Shown piece by piece: positions 19,801 to 26,404 of a stretch of DNA of 61,115 bases. Where the stretch lies: IMG/VR virus record IMGVR_UViG_3300017967_000022, positions 1 through 61,115 of that record; one strand, 5' to 3'. Position 1 is the first letter of the stretch; each line of letters opens with the position of its first letter. Under the pieces are notes generated by a model that did no database searches, had not been told where the DNA came from, and was given only the letters and a program-made list of their open reading frames with translations. Origin of the DNA: a virus. The position numbers were made by a program, and so were the translations under genes.

Positions 19801-22800
19801 CCAAATGCTGGAATCGGTTTTGGTGAGTGTGTAAGTGTTTCTAAAAATGGAAGATGGGTTGTTGTTGGTGCACCTAGATATAGTGAAGAATATACCAACC
19901 AAGGCGCTGTTTTTGTTTATCAATCAATCAATGGTAGATTCCAACAAGTTCAAATATTAACTGGTCCGAAAGGCTTATCTAATGAGAAGTTTGGATCAAC
20001 AGTTGTATACGATACAGACAGATTAGTTATTAGTTCTGCAGGCGGTGATTTAACAAGTGTAACAGAGTTTGACGACAATACCACTGTATTTGATAATGGA
20101 ACAACTTTGTTTAACACAACATTAACTGATACTGGAGAAGTGTTTGTATTTGAATTAACTGGTGATAGATATGTTTACGGCGACAAATTAGAATTATCTG
20201 ATCCGAGAGCATTATATTTTGGTAAGATTCTTTATGCTAAAGGAAATCACATATATGCAGGACTTCCTAGTTATGTAAGAGCAGAAACTACAGTTCCTGG
20301 CAGTGTAATTGATTTTAGATCAAGTCCAAATGCAAGATTGTGGGAAAAGATTAGACAAGATAGACAGGTTGTAGATCTAGACAAGTTTAAGGGTATTCTT
20401 CTTTATGACGAAACTACTAAACAAACAGATGAATATATTGACTTTATTGATCCATTACAAGGAAAAATTGCAGGTCCTGCAGAAGTTGAATTATCGTTTA
20501 AAACAACATACGACCCTGCATCATATAATGTTGCGACAACAAATGCTGTTGTTAAAGACGCAACAACATACAATACTACTAACTTAGTTGGAAAATTATG
20601 GTGGGACATTGATGCTGTTAGATTTATTAATCCTTATGCAAATACAGGAAGTATCTTTAGCGTAAGTAACACCTTTAACACAGTTTTCCCAGGAACAGAA
20701 GTAGAAATTTATGAATGGGTAGAAACAGAACTAACACCTGAGCAATGGGACGAACAAGCAGATTCCGAAGAAGGATTAACACAAGGAATCAGCGGCAAGT
20801 CTAAGTATGGAATGGAAGCATATTCAACTAGACGTGTTTATGACGAACCAGCACAAAAGTTTACAACTTATAATTATTTCTGGGTAAGAAATAAAGTTAC
20901 AGTGCCAAATGTTCCTGGAAGAACATTAAGCGCCGCAAGTGTACAACAATTAATCAGTAATCCTTCCGGTGCTGGATATAAGTTTGCTACAATGTTGAAA
21001 AACAACGAGTGGACACTACATAATTTACAAAGTTCTATTAAAGGTGACAGTACTATTCTTAAATTTAGTTACTGGACAATTCCATACACAGATAGAAACG
21101 TCCATAACCAATATAGGATTCTTACAGATGGTTTAGAAACTAGCAGACCTAAGTCAGATTTAGAACTTAAATGGTTTGACAGTTTAATTGGTTTTGACGG
21201 CCAAGGCCGTGAAGTTCCAGATAGATTCCTAAGTCTTAAAGACAAATACGGTATTTTGAATAATCCAAGACAAGGAATGTTTGTAAACAGAATTGAAGCA
21301 TTAAAGCAGTTTATTGAAAGAGTAAACTCTGTAATGTTAAAATACATTTTAATTGATGAATTTGATTTATCACCATTAACATCTAGTGATCCTAAACCAA
21401 CACTAGCATCAAGAAGATATGATCTTGAAATCGACTCTGAAAAAGAATTAGATTATGTTTCAGTAGGTAAAGTTCAACCTGCTGTACTAAGTGCAACAAT
21501 TCAAGACGGCAGAGTTTTACGAGTTGATATTATTAGTAGTGGTAGAGGATATAAAACAGTACCTACAGTAGAACTTGTATCTGCAACTGGCGAGGGTGCT
21601 GATATTAGATTAACTATTAATAATGTTGGTGCTGTAACAGAAGCAGAAGTTATTAATCAAGGACAAAATTATCTTCAAACAGATAGAATTTCAGTAAGGA
21701 AATTTACAGTCTTAGTAACATCAGATTCAACATATTCTAACAGATGGTCTTTATATGAATATGTAGGAGGAACTATTCCTTGGAACAGAATTGTAAGTCA
21801 AAGTTTCGACGTAGATCCTTATTGGTATTATACTGATTGGTATGCAGAAAATTGGAATGCACTTACAAAAACAGACTTTGTAATTGATAATCCTTACGAA
21901 CTAGAATCAATAAATGATACTTTTGGTGATATTGTTAAGATTAATAATGTTGGATCGGGCGGTTGGTTAATGTTGCGTAAAATAGATGATCAACCTAATG
22001 TTGATTATACTGTTAACTATCAAACAATTGGTAGAGAAAATGCAACTATTCAATTTAGTAAAGCATTATATGATTTTAGTGAAGACCTAGTTGGTTATGA
22101 TTCGTTTGGTTATGACGATAGTGCGTTTGATTTAATACCTGTACAAGAATTAAGAATTATCCTTCAAACTATTAGAGATAATATTTTTATTGATAATCTA
22201 GCAATTCATTATAACGAATTGTTCTTTGCTCAAATGCGTTATGTTTTAACTGAGCAAAACTTTGTTGATTGGATGTTTAAAACAAGTTTCATCAAGGCAA
22301 AACATAATGTTGGAAAGTTAAGAAAAGATATTACATTTAACAATGACTGGTTACCAAGTTATGAAGCATACGTTGAAGAAGTTAAACCTTACAAAACTAA
22401 GATTAGAGAATACCTATCAACATACGAAAGTTTGGAAGAAACAGGTACTACTGTAACTGACTTTGATCTTGCACCATTTTACAGTGATGTTAAAGGAAGA
22501 ATTATTCCAAGAACTGAAAAAGTAATTGATGATACTATTCAAGGAACAGCAATTACTGATTACCCTGCTAAACATTGGTTAGATAATGCAAGTTTCAAGA
22601 TTAAAGATATCGACATTGCTGATGCAGGCAGTGGCTACGAAAATGCTCCAGGTGTTGAATTTGTCGGCGGCGGTGGATCAGGAGCAAAAGCAATAGCATA
22701 TGTTGGCGGCGGAAAAATTACTGAAATTAAAATTACAAATCCAGGAACAGGTTATTTAAGTGCTCCAGAGATTATTCTAAATGGCAGTGTTGCAGATGGC

Positions 22801-25764
22801 GGCAAAGTAGGTAGAGCAGTAGCAATTATTGGCGACACTAATCTACGTACAACTCATATGACTGTTAAGTTTGATAGAGTTACCGGAACGTTCTTTATTA
22901 CATCGTTAGAAGAAACAGAATCATTTGTAGGCACAGGCGGCAAGTACAGTTTTAAACTTAAATGGCCTATTGATGTAAGAACAGACAAGGTCACAGTAAC
23001 AGTGGCTGGCGATGAAGTATTATCAGGCGAATATAATGTTACTAACATTGACGACAGTAACGGAAGAACACACTCTCGTAAAATTGGACAACTTACATTT
23101 GATGCTCCTCCAGCAAACAATAAATCAATTGTAATTGAATACCGTAAAGATATTAACCTATTAACAGCCGCAGATAGAATTAATTTATTCTACGATCCAC
23201 AAACAGGCCAACTTGCCAATGATTTAGGTCAGTTATTAGATGGTATTGATTATGGTGGTGTACAAGTTAAGAGTTTTGACTTTGGTGGCGGCTCTGGTTG
23301 GAGTGCAGATGCTTGGTTTACGTCAGCATACGACACATACGATAATACATTCGAAGACGAAGTATTCCGTATTGGCGATGATAGCACTAGAGTTTACGAC
23401 TTTTCTAACCCATTAGAAACTGGTATTGAATACAATGTTTATCTAAATGGAACACGTATTGACGATCCAAACTTTAACACAGTTAATCAAACTAATCCTA
23501 ATGCACTTATTCCAAGTATTACTGGAGCAGGACAAACCGGATTTATTTTAATAGATGACGGAACACAAGTTGAGTCAACTGTTATTAAATTTGACGAAGA
23601 AATCGTTACAGTTCAAAGCAGTGATGTACTAGTTATTCGTAAAAATACATCAGATGGTTCTTTTGTTCCTGATCCAAGAGCATATGATACTATTATAACA
23701 GGCGGCGATTTAGCATACTCAACTGCAAGTGGTATTAATCCAGAAGATATTAATATTGACGGTGACGGTTTTGTTACTCCAACAACTTCTAAAGGTCCTG
23801 AGGAATTAATTCCAGGACAGGTGTTAGACACACTTGATATTAAAGTATTTGATAGAGTCGGTGAAGGTGGTAGTATTATTGAAAGTGTTTCCTACGTAGG
23901 AAACGGAACTAAGAAAGTTTATGACTTTTTAGGCTTGCCACAAAGCAAGGATGCTGTTTTTGTAAAAGTTAATAACATTATAATTTACAACTATACAGTA
24001 GATTATAAAAACAAACAAATTACATTTGCAACTGCACCTGCATTGAACGACGAAGTTAATATCGTTACAATGAGTGGTAACGGTAACTTAATTCTTGATA
24101 TGGATGTGTTTGAGGGCGACGGATCAACTATTCAGTTTGTAACAAGGGTTGATTGGAAAGAAAATCTTAATAGTATAGTAACTGTTAATGGCGAAAGAGT
24201 CAACTATGTATTAGAAACAACAGACAGTTCTTATGATACTGCAAATAAAGTTGTTATTAGTTTTGGTGCGCCACCTGCAGAAGGTTCGGTAATTAATTAC
24301 GCTGTTTATGCAAGTAACGCACAAACATTTAGTGAAATTAAAACTGATGTTCTTGAAGCAGACGGTAGTACAGCAACTTATAATCTAAGTATTACTCCGT
24401 TTAGTTCTTTACCATCAAGTCATAACTTAATTGTTAAAGTTGGTGATAAAATTCTTAACGCAGGATATAACGAATCATTTATTGTTGATAATAGAGTTGA
24501 ATATCCATTACGTAACTGGCAACAGCCGGGTGGTACATTAGGTGCTAACGATATCTTAGTATTACTTAACGGTGTAGAACTTACATACACTTCAGACTAT
24601 ATTTTCCGTCCAGCAAACTCTAGTATTGAAATTTTTGAAAATGTTAAGATACCTGGAGCAAAATTAGATATCTATGTAACTACAGATGGCGAATACACTG
24701 TAAGTGGAAATGCAGTTACACTCAACGATGTACCTGCAGAGTTTACACCTATTAGAGTTACGCATTTTAGTAAACATGATGTACAACAGATTAATCGTAA
24801 AAATTATGATATTGTAACAAGAACTACACTTAACTTTGAAAGTGCAGGAGAAATTGAGTATAATCATTTACTAGCAGGTTTAATTAGACTTGAAAGACAA
24901 ACAATTGATGCTGAATATGTTTGGATTGTTGTAAATGGTGTACTACAAACTCCGAGTGTTGATTACAAAGTTACTAATGACAGACTATTTGTACGTATGG
25001 CTCAACCATTAAACGAAAATGATGTAGTTGAAGTTATCCAATTTGCAGAAGATGGTCCAACGGTTGCTAAGTTTGGATTTAGACAATTTAAAGATATGTT
25101 AAATAGAGTAGTTTACAAGCGTTTAGGCGATGTTAACAAATACAGATTACTAAGAGATCTTGCACCATTGGACAAAGAAATTATTGTAGAAAATGGTGAT
25201 AGTATGTTTATTCCTGATAAAACTAACAATGTTCCAGGGGTAGTGTTTATTAATGGCGAGCGTATTGAATATCTTGTAAAAGATGGCAATTCTCTACAGC
25301 AATTACGTAGAGGAACGTTAGGTACTGGTGTTAAGGACATTCATAATATAGGTGATGAGTTATTTGACCAAGGATTCCAACAGACAGTGCCATATCAAGA
25401 TAAGACTCTTGTTAACACATTTAATGGTGATGGCGTAACAACAGACTTTAACTTAGATTGGATGCCACGATCAGTAAATGAATTTGAAGTGTTTGTGGGC
25501 GGTAAACGATTAAGAAAAGCGGCAATACCAATGTTTGATGCTACACTTAATCAAGACTCGCCAGAAGGTGACGTAACAGCACCGGCAGAATTTAGTGTCA
25601 GCACAGGTGTATTGACACTAGTAACAGCACCAAGTGACGGTGTAAGAATAACAGTGGTTAGAAGGGTTGGTAAAGTATGGAATGACCCTGGAAAAACACT
25701 AGGTAAGACAGAAAATGCTATTGCACAGTTCTTAAGAGCAGAAGAGGTTGACTTACCTAAATAA
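10900..25764 (+). CDS. Giant baseplate/virion structural protein (gp7 position), 4,954 residues
   Basis: This is one uninterrupted frame of 14.9 kb. The N-terminus (LPRYFRTPANKKFLTSTLDQ, about 27-46, then YGRRDARARTASDNYVDD) resembles the N-terminal module of large cyanophage virion proteins found after gp6. Later parts look modular. About 190-235 (LYKGQTYIFEVDTPGYPIAF) recalls cupredoxin-like motifs. About 2145-2230 and 2970-3130 contain FG-GAP/propeller-like repeats such as GFGECVSVSKNGRWVVVGAP. About 3545-3590 and 3907-3950 have GSGY repeats (DAGSGYENAPGVEFVGGGG). About 4300-4950 consist of repeated beta modules of the type VNGVLQTPSVDYKV. The place after gp6 corresponds to T4 gp7 (1,032 aa), but orthology is inferred. 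It overlaps a late promoter at its end. No frameshift or internal stop is present in the given sequence. Confidence 0.85.
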   Translation: MAFDNDQNEFPIESGNEKENRTSLKHLPRYFRTPANKKFLTSTLDQLIQPGEVEKLNSYYGRRDARARTASDNYVDDVSKQRDDYQLEPAIVIKDNFDNIDFYKDYNDYINQLRSFGNTNKDHSKINAQEYYAWNPHIDWDKFTNFREYYWLPNGPQVLPIYGQNKEIVSTFKVTIEENEDNVAYKFTPNGLTQNPTLKLYKGQTYIFEVDTPGYPIAFATNRAFTPGQALITETVEGVLAPGKFDAELYEADGYDTGEYIVQPVEGGITGFTDGENISTLFTDGVEAATVYVEKGTIKFTVPLDAPDKLFYISKDDVNTSGLITIYNIEENTEINVEEEILQKKTYQTRTDVELSNGMLVEFLGDVTPTKYSEGLWYVEGVGDSIKLINKADLEITGPYSANVYVPFDSENFDRLPFGQALNYPKDKDYITINRAAIDGNQWSRHNRWFHRDVVERVAKANDTVVDLDQSARATRPIIEFDPGLRLYNYGSKFKSNVDLVDTQTYDVFSTIEGSIGYNVDGIDLAEGLRVLFTADPDQRVNGRIYKVTFISYNGQRQIALKEEPDTEPLLDETVLVTSGVQNQGQIYWFNGTKWVKAQEKTKSNQAPKFNLYDADDISFDTYNSNTFTGTKIFSYKQGTGTNDTVLGFPLSYRNIENSGDIVFNFNLLTDKFTYQENQKDYTQQTDVATLRKYTDLTTYENVSGWKTAYQESTQKVVRQYIVEGQRNDFAVDVYDRSGDLNELNVKVFVNNDRRTDWELNRENGVAYVHFTSNLANGDILVLHCTSEADKNENGKYEFPINLQNNPLNENVVDFTYGEVNDHVASIIENVNNFSGKFPGLSNLRDIGDLSEYGTKFVQHSGALPLAMYHITNKNFNIIKALRYARKEYAKFKRSFIDIATNIGIDGNAKTVVNEIIKQWQSDKSKQSAFYWTDMIGSGANKTREFTVVDTGNKFYSLETPFNLDTISAKAVYVYLNDTQLLHNRDYTFTSEGFIKITDSVDLQLEDTILIYEYESTDASYIPPTPTKLGLWPLHIPRKFVDNSYQTPQTVIKGHDGSITKAYGDYRDDLILELEFRIYNNIKVKYDVNILDIDSFVGHKNRDTGFTRQDVNDIIITDFIEWLSIAGDPDYSAVDFYDRTNQFTWNYSTMQDPDGKALPGFWRAIYNEYLSTDTPHTTPWKILGYIEMPSWWEEVYGPAPYTNNNAILWEDLEAGRVREPNKPIRYRPNYARKGLSKTIPVDDRGNLVSPYESGYARGLIVPETNKQFVFGDEAPVETAWRRGSEYPFSILTAWLIHQPAKLIGLGFDRARIIRNTANQVVYSTTSKRVTPSSIVFPNGTDATVRVTTAGLVNYLFNYINADVTKLNETYSEEVTNIKCQLGFKVGGFTQKSKFKLLLDSRTPSNKGNVFIPEENYDIFFNVSSPVETVAYSGVIVEKRPNGYVLKGYDKSKPYFTYFKHLERAADPVINIGGVSANFLEWVPGERYQKGQIVRNGDTFFRVQVSGTFDSFNTNNFVKLAELPIDGGAEGILRRTFELGESKLLYGTLLPTRQDVIDFLLGYGKYLEKQGFSFENFNQEIETIENWELSAREFLFWTTQAWNDGSLITLSPSAIKLQFARDNAIVDNLFDNFYDYTLLKADGRKLREDFANTIRSNKNEFGLTLKNTADGIYFVKLPLVQKEHVVLIDNKTVFNDVIYNPAPGYRQARIKVLGYRSTGWNGSFDIPGFTYDNVVIKDWEPNTDYAIATVVKHKTFYYSAKYKIPGTTDFNDEDWIRLPEEPKSYMIPNFDYKANQFADFYDLDTSNFDSEQQKFAQHLIGYQNRTYLENVINDDVSQYKFYQGMIQDKGTKNSLIKFFDALSNTDKSSLEFFEEWAFKVGQYGASEGFDEVEFKINEADLRLQPQPFQLVNQIDPLATDLVYRYIPSDVYSKPTNYNHAPFPTKTLDESKTYIKTAGYVTEDDIDFKVTNYDDILDLDVKSISVGQYIWVAKRFQTFDVLRQSETDLKVTKIINSDSSQSIEITTRKTPKLEKDDIIGVLGTTPSTNRFYKVKRVSLNTIYAETSGEIEDAEETSGFIVRLESVRVPNLSNINEKVTRNNYTPNEKIWIDSDENGSWSVIQNSNSYSVQKQSFNATLAGVLGTDERGFGTSISANEINSIVAIGAPGVTLPGRVDLHFRASENLPLVLSQELDCPPNLFTGEESFGQSTAVTTDGKFIFVGIPYASNAKTNYKGNFNPGATYEDGSIVKYTNQFWRAKATVEPEDPSLDFNSFSSHVEQQVTTYDGENYDDFYFILRGNHTFVEDLADHVLIRAPKLQYDGTQIGDTLHLKWNDKNTRYPSGVQPFNGNQTLSGDFFTGEHLITEKVDDILLIDNTQAIPSVNETVSSDVAVGKVAYAYTTGDNRTIIYLKETNGDFANTGTLELGDIVVGDYERPVQQDDPAFGGWWRIDVGSSFVSTITIESKPFLVIKDIVTASQPRTPNSYANTYDSVDDLLDPGVPSYIETLTFNGDSGFEISDRWAFRLPKSIETDFAVGDTFKFWFNELRGLDNSLQQPTVLSPELTFAYLNRTDHVVDDIWNGWIEINLTNFDNSGSPTEGDQDYNPNYGNPYIPVVGDIVRDNDTLATAEVTYVEKVFNDLRLWLKNVSGTFKKGSEFGNISSISIVEGSQGAGVIRLVGTTKARYFNSNSLGPIIVVNRGENLTVGTARTLQNFEYWVYKTDILQGIPRSANPPSATNNDWARVYNVTATSVGTASNYTRQGAVAIYEKNNSNFYNLLEVLITPDADNYRHFGSKIDLVTNADGTYSAYISSRGNSTFVQPGRINTYNYSSSKGWVLGVDENYRGDFNTTVSYFEGEYTKYADKIYQANTNLIPGAFDSNDWTEIQTGVDLNGFIPNNTGFIVGEDSAIDSTNLYEFGVNYDVSDNGQVLATIVKYGDTIDSSIATPKLAIYRKLNGHFLFDQLIDAPNAGIGFGECVSVSKNGRWVVVGAPRYSEEYTNQGAVFVYQSINGRFQQVQILTGPKGLSNEKFGSTVVYDTDRLVISSAGGDLTSVTEFDDNTTVFDNGTTLFNTTLTDTGEVFVFELTGDRYVYGDKLELSDPRALYFGKILYAKGNHIYAGLPSYVRAETTVPGSVIDFRSSPNARLWEKIRQDRQVVDLDKFKGILLYDETTKQTDEYIDFIDPLQGKIAGPAEVELSFKTTYDPASYNVATTNAVVKDATTYNTTNLVGKLWWDIDAVRFINPYANTGSIFSVSNTFNTVFPGTEVEIYEWVETELTPEQWDEQADSEEGLTQGISGKSKYGMEAYSTRRVYDEPAQKFTTYNYFWVRNKVTVPNVPGRTLSAASVQQLISNPSGAGYKFATMLKNNEWTLHNLQSSIKGDSTILKFSYWTIPYTDRNVHNQYRILTDGLETSRPKSDLELKWFDSLIGFDGQGREVPDRFLSLKDKYGILNNPRQGMFVNRIEALKQFIERVNSVMLKYILIDEFDLSPLTSSDPKPTLASRRYDLEIDSEKELDYVSVGKVQPAVLSATIQDGRVLRVDIISSGRGYKTVPTVELVSATGEGADIRLTINNVGAVTEAEVINQGQNYLQTDRISVRKFTVLVTSDSTYSNRWSLYEYVGGTIPWNRIVSQSFDVDPYWYYTDWYAENWNALTKTDFVIDNPYELESINDTFGDIVKINNVGSGGWLMLRKIDDQPNVDYTVNYQTIGRENATIQFSKALYDFSEDLVGYDSFGYDDSAFDLIPVQELRIILQTIRDNIFIDNLAIHYNELFFAQMRYVLTEQNFVDWMFKTSFIKAKHNVGKLRKDITFNNDWLPSYEAYVEEVKPYKTKIREYLSTYESLEETGTTVTDFDLAPFYSDVKGRIIPRTEKVIDDTIQGTAITDYPAKHWLDNASFKIKDIDIADAGSGYENAPGVEFVGGGGSGAKAIAYVGGGKITEIKITNPGTGYLSAPEIILNGSVADGGKVGRAVAIIGDTNLRTTHMTVKFDRVTGTFFITSLEETESFVGTGGKYSFKLKWPIDVRTDKVTVTVAGDEVLSGEYNVTNIDDSNGRTHSRKIGQLTFDAPPANNKSIVIEYRKDINLLTAADRINLFYDPQTGQLANDLGQLLDGIDYGGVQVKSFDFGGGSGWSADAWFTSAYDTYDNTFEDEVFRIGDDSTRVYDFSNPLETGIEYNVYLNGTRIDDPNFNTVNQTNPNALIPSITGAGQTGFILIDDGTQVESTVIKFDEEIVTVQSSDVLVIRKNTSDGSFVPDPRAYDTIITGGDLAYSTASGINPEDINIDGDGFVTPTTSKGPEELIPGQVLDTLDIKVFDRVGEGGSIIESVSYVGNGTKKVYDFLGLPQSKDAVFVKVNNIIIYNYTVDYKNKQITFATAPALNDEVNIVTMSGNGNLILDMDVFEGDGSTIQFVTRVDWKENLNSIVTVNGERVNYVLETTDSSYDTANKVVISFGAPPAEGSVINYAVYASNAQTFSEIKTDVLEADGSTATYNLSITPFSSLPSSHNLIVKVGDKILNAGYNESFIVDNRVEYPLRNWQQPGGTLGANDILVLLNGVELTYTSDYIFRPANSSIEIFENVKIPGAKLDIYVTTDGEYTVSGNAVTLNDVPAEFTPIRVTHFSKHDVQQINRKNYDIVTRTTLNFESAGEIEYNHLLAGLIRLERQTIDAEYVWIVVNGVLQTPSVDYKVTNDRLFVRMAQPLNENDVVEVIQFAEDGPTVAKFGFRQFKDMLNRVVYKRLGDVNKYRLLRDLAPLDKEIIVENGDSMFIPDKTNNVPGVVFINGERIEYLVKDGNSLQQLRRGTLGTGVKDIHNIGDELFDQGFQQTVPYQDKTLVNTFNGDGVTTDFNLDWMPRSVNEFEVFVGGKRLRKAAIPMFDATLNQDSPEGDVTAPAEFSVSTGVLTLVTAPSDGVRITVVRRVGKVWNDPGKTLGKTENAIAQFLRAEEVDLPK

Positions 25765-25767
25765 ATA
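25761..25767 (+). promoter_or_regulatory. Late promoter overlapping the stop of the giant gene
   Basis: ATAAATAC contains the TAA stop of the giant gene and lies 18 nt before the ATG at 25786, with a GTAGGAAA ribosome-binding region between. It would drive the fibre block independently of the giant gene. Confidence 0.7.
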
Positions 25768-25785
25768 CAATGTAGGAAAACAAAA

Positions 25786-26400
25786 ATGACAGATAATTTA
25801 CTAGACAAAAACGGAGTGTTAGTGCAAGGGCATATTAAGATTTTTAACCCCGAAACTAACGAAGTTTATATTGATAAACGCAATGCTATTCATTATGAGA
25901 ATATGAGTATTGCTCTTGCTGAATCGCTAGCCAATGCAGGCCAGGGATTTGTGTACGAAATGGCTTTTGGTAACGGGGGTACTAGTGTTGATCCTACAGG
26001 CATTATTACTTACTTGACACCAAACAGCACAGGTACAAACGCTAGTTTATACAACCAAACTTACAAAAAGATCGTTGATGATCAGTCAGTAAATAACGTC
26101 GATCCTAACAGAAACAAAATTGAAACACGCCACGTAAGTGGTACTAACTACACAGATATTTTAGTACAGTGTTTGCTAGATTACGGCGAGCCAAATGGCC
26201 AAGAAGCAAACGATACTGCTACTGATACAGAAAGTGCATTTGTGTTTGACGAACTAGGACTTTTAAGTTATTCACCTACAGGGCAAGGCAGACTACTTAC
26301 ACACGTTATTTTCCACCCTGTACAGAAATCTTTAAACAGACTTATTCAAATTGATTACACAGTAAGAGTACAAAGTTTAACAGGTTTTAACGAGGGGTAA
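25786..26400 (+). CDS. Virion-associated protein of unknown role, start of the fibre block
   Basis: The 204-residue protein begins LDKNGVLVQGHIKIFNPETN and contains VYEMAFGNGGTSVDPTGIIT (about 56-75) and GRLLTHVIFHPVQKSLNR towards the C-terminus. I recognise the pattern as one present beside fibre genes in T4-like marine phages, but not with a defined function. No signal peptide or membrane segment is visible and no enzyme motif was found. It has its own late promoter and a good ribosome-binding site, and the first fibre gene follows 4 nt after its stop. A baseplate-to-fibre connector is the likeliest job, inferred only from position. Confidence 0.6.
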   Translation: MTDNLLDKNGVLVQGHIKIFNPETNEVYIDKRNAIHYENMSIALAESLANAGQGFVYEMAFGNGGTSVDPTGIITYLTPNSTGTNASLYNQTYKKIVDDQSVNNVDPNRNKIETRHVSGTNYTDILVQCLLDYGEPNGQEANDTATDTESAFVFDELGLLSYSPTGQGRLLTHVIFHPVQKSLNRLIQIDYTVRVQSLTGFNEG

Positions 26401-26404
26401 TTAG

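Noticed and set aside
10900-25764. Diversity-generating retroelement or variable repeat in the giant or fibre genes
   Set aside because: No reverse transcriptase is encoded in the window and I saw no template/variable repeat pair.
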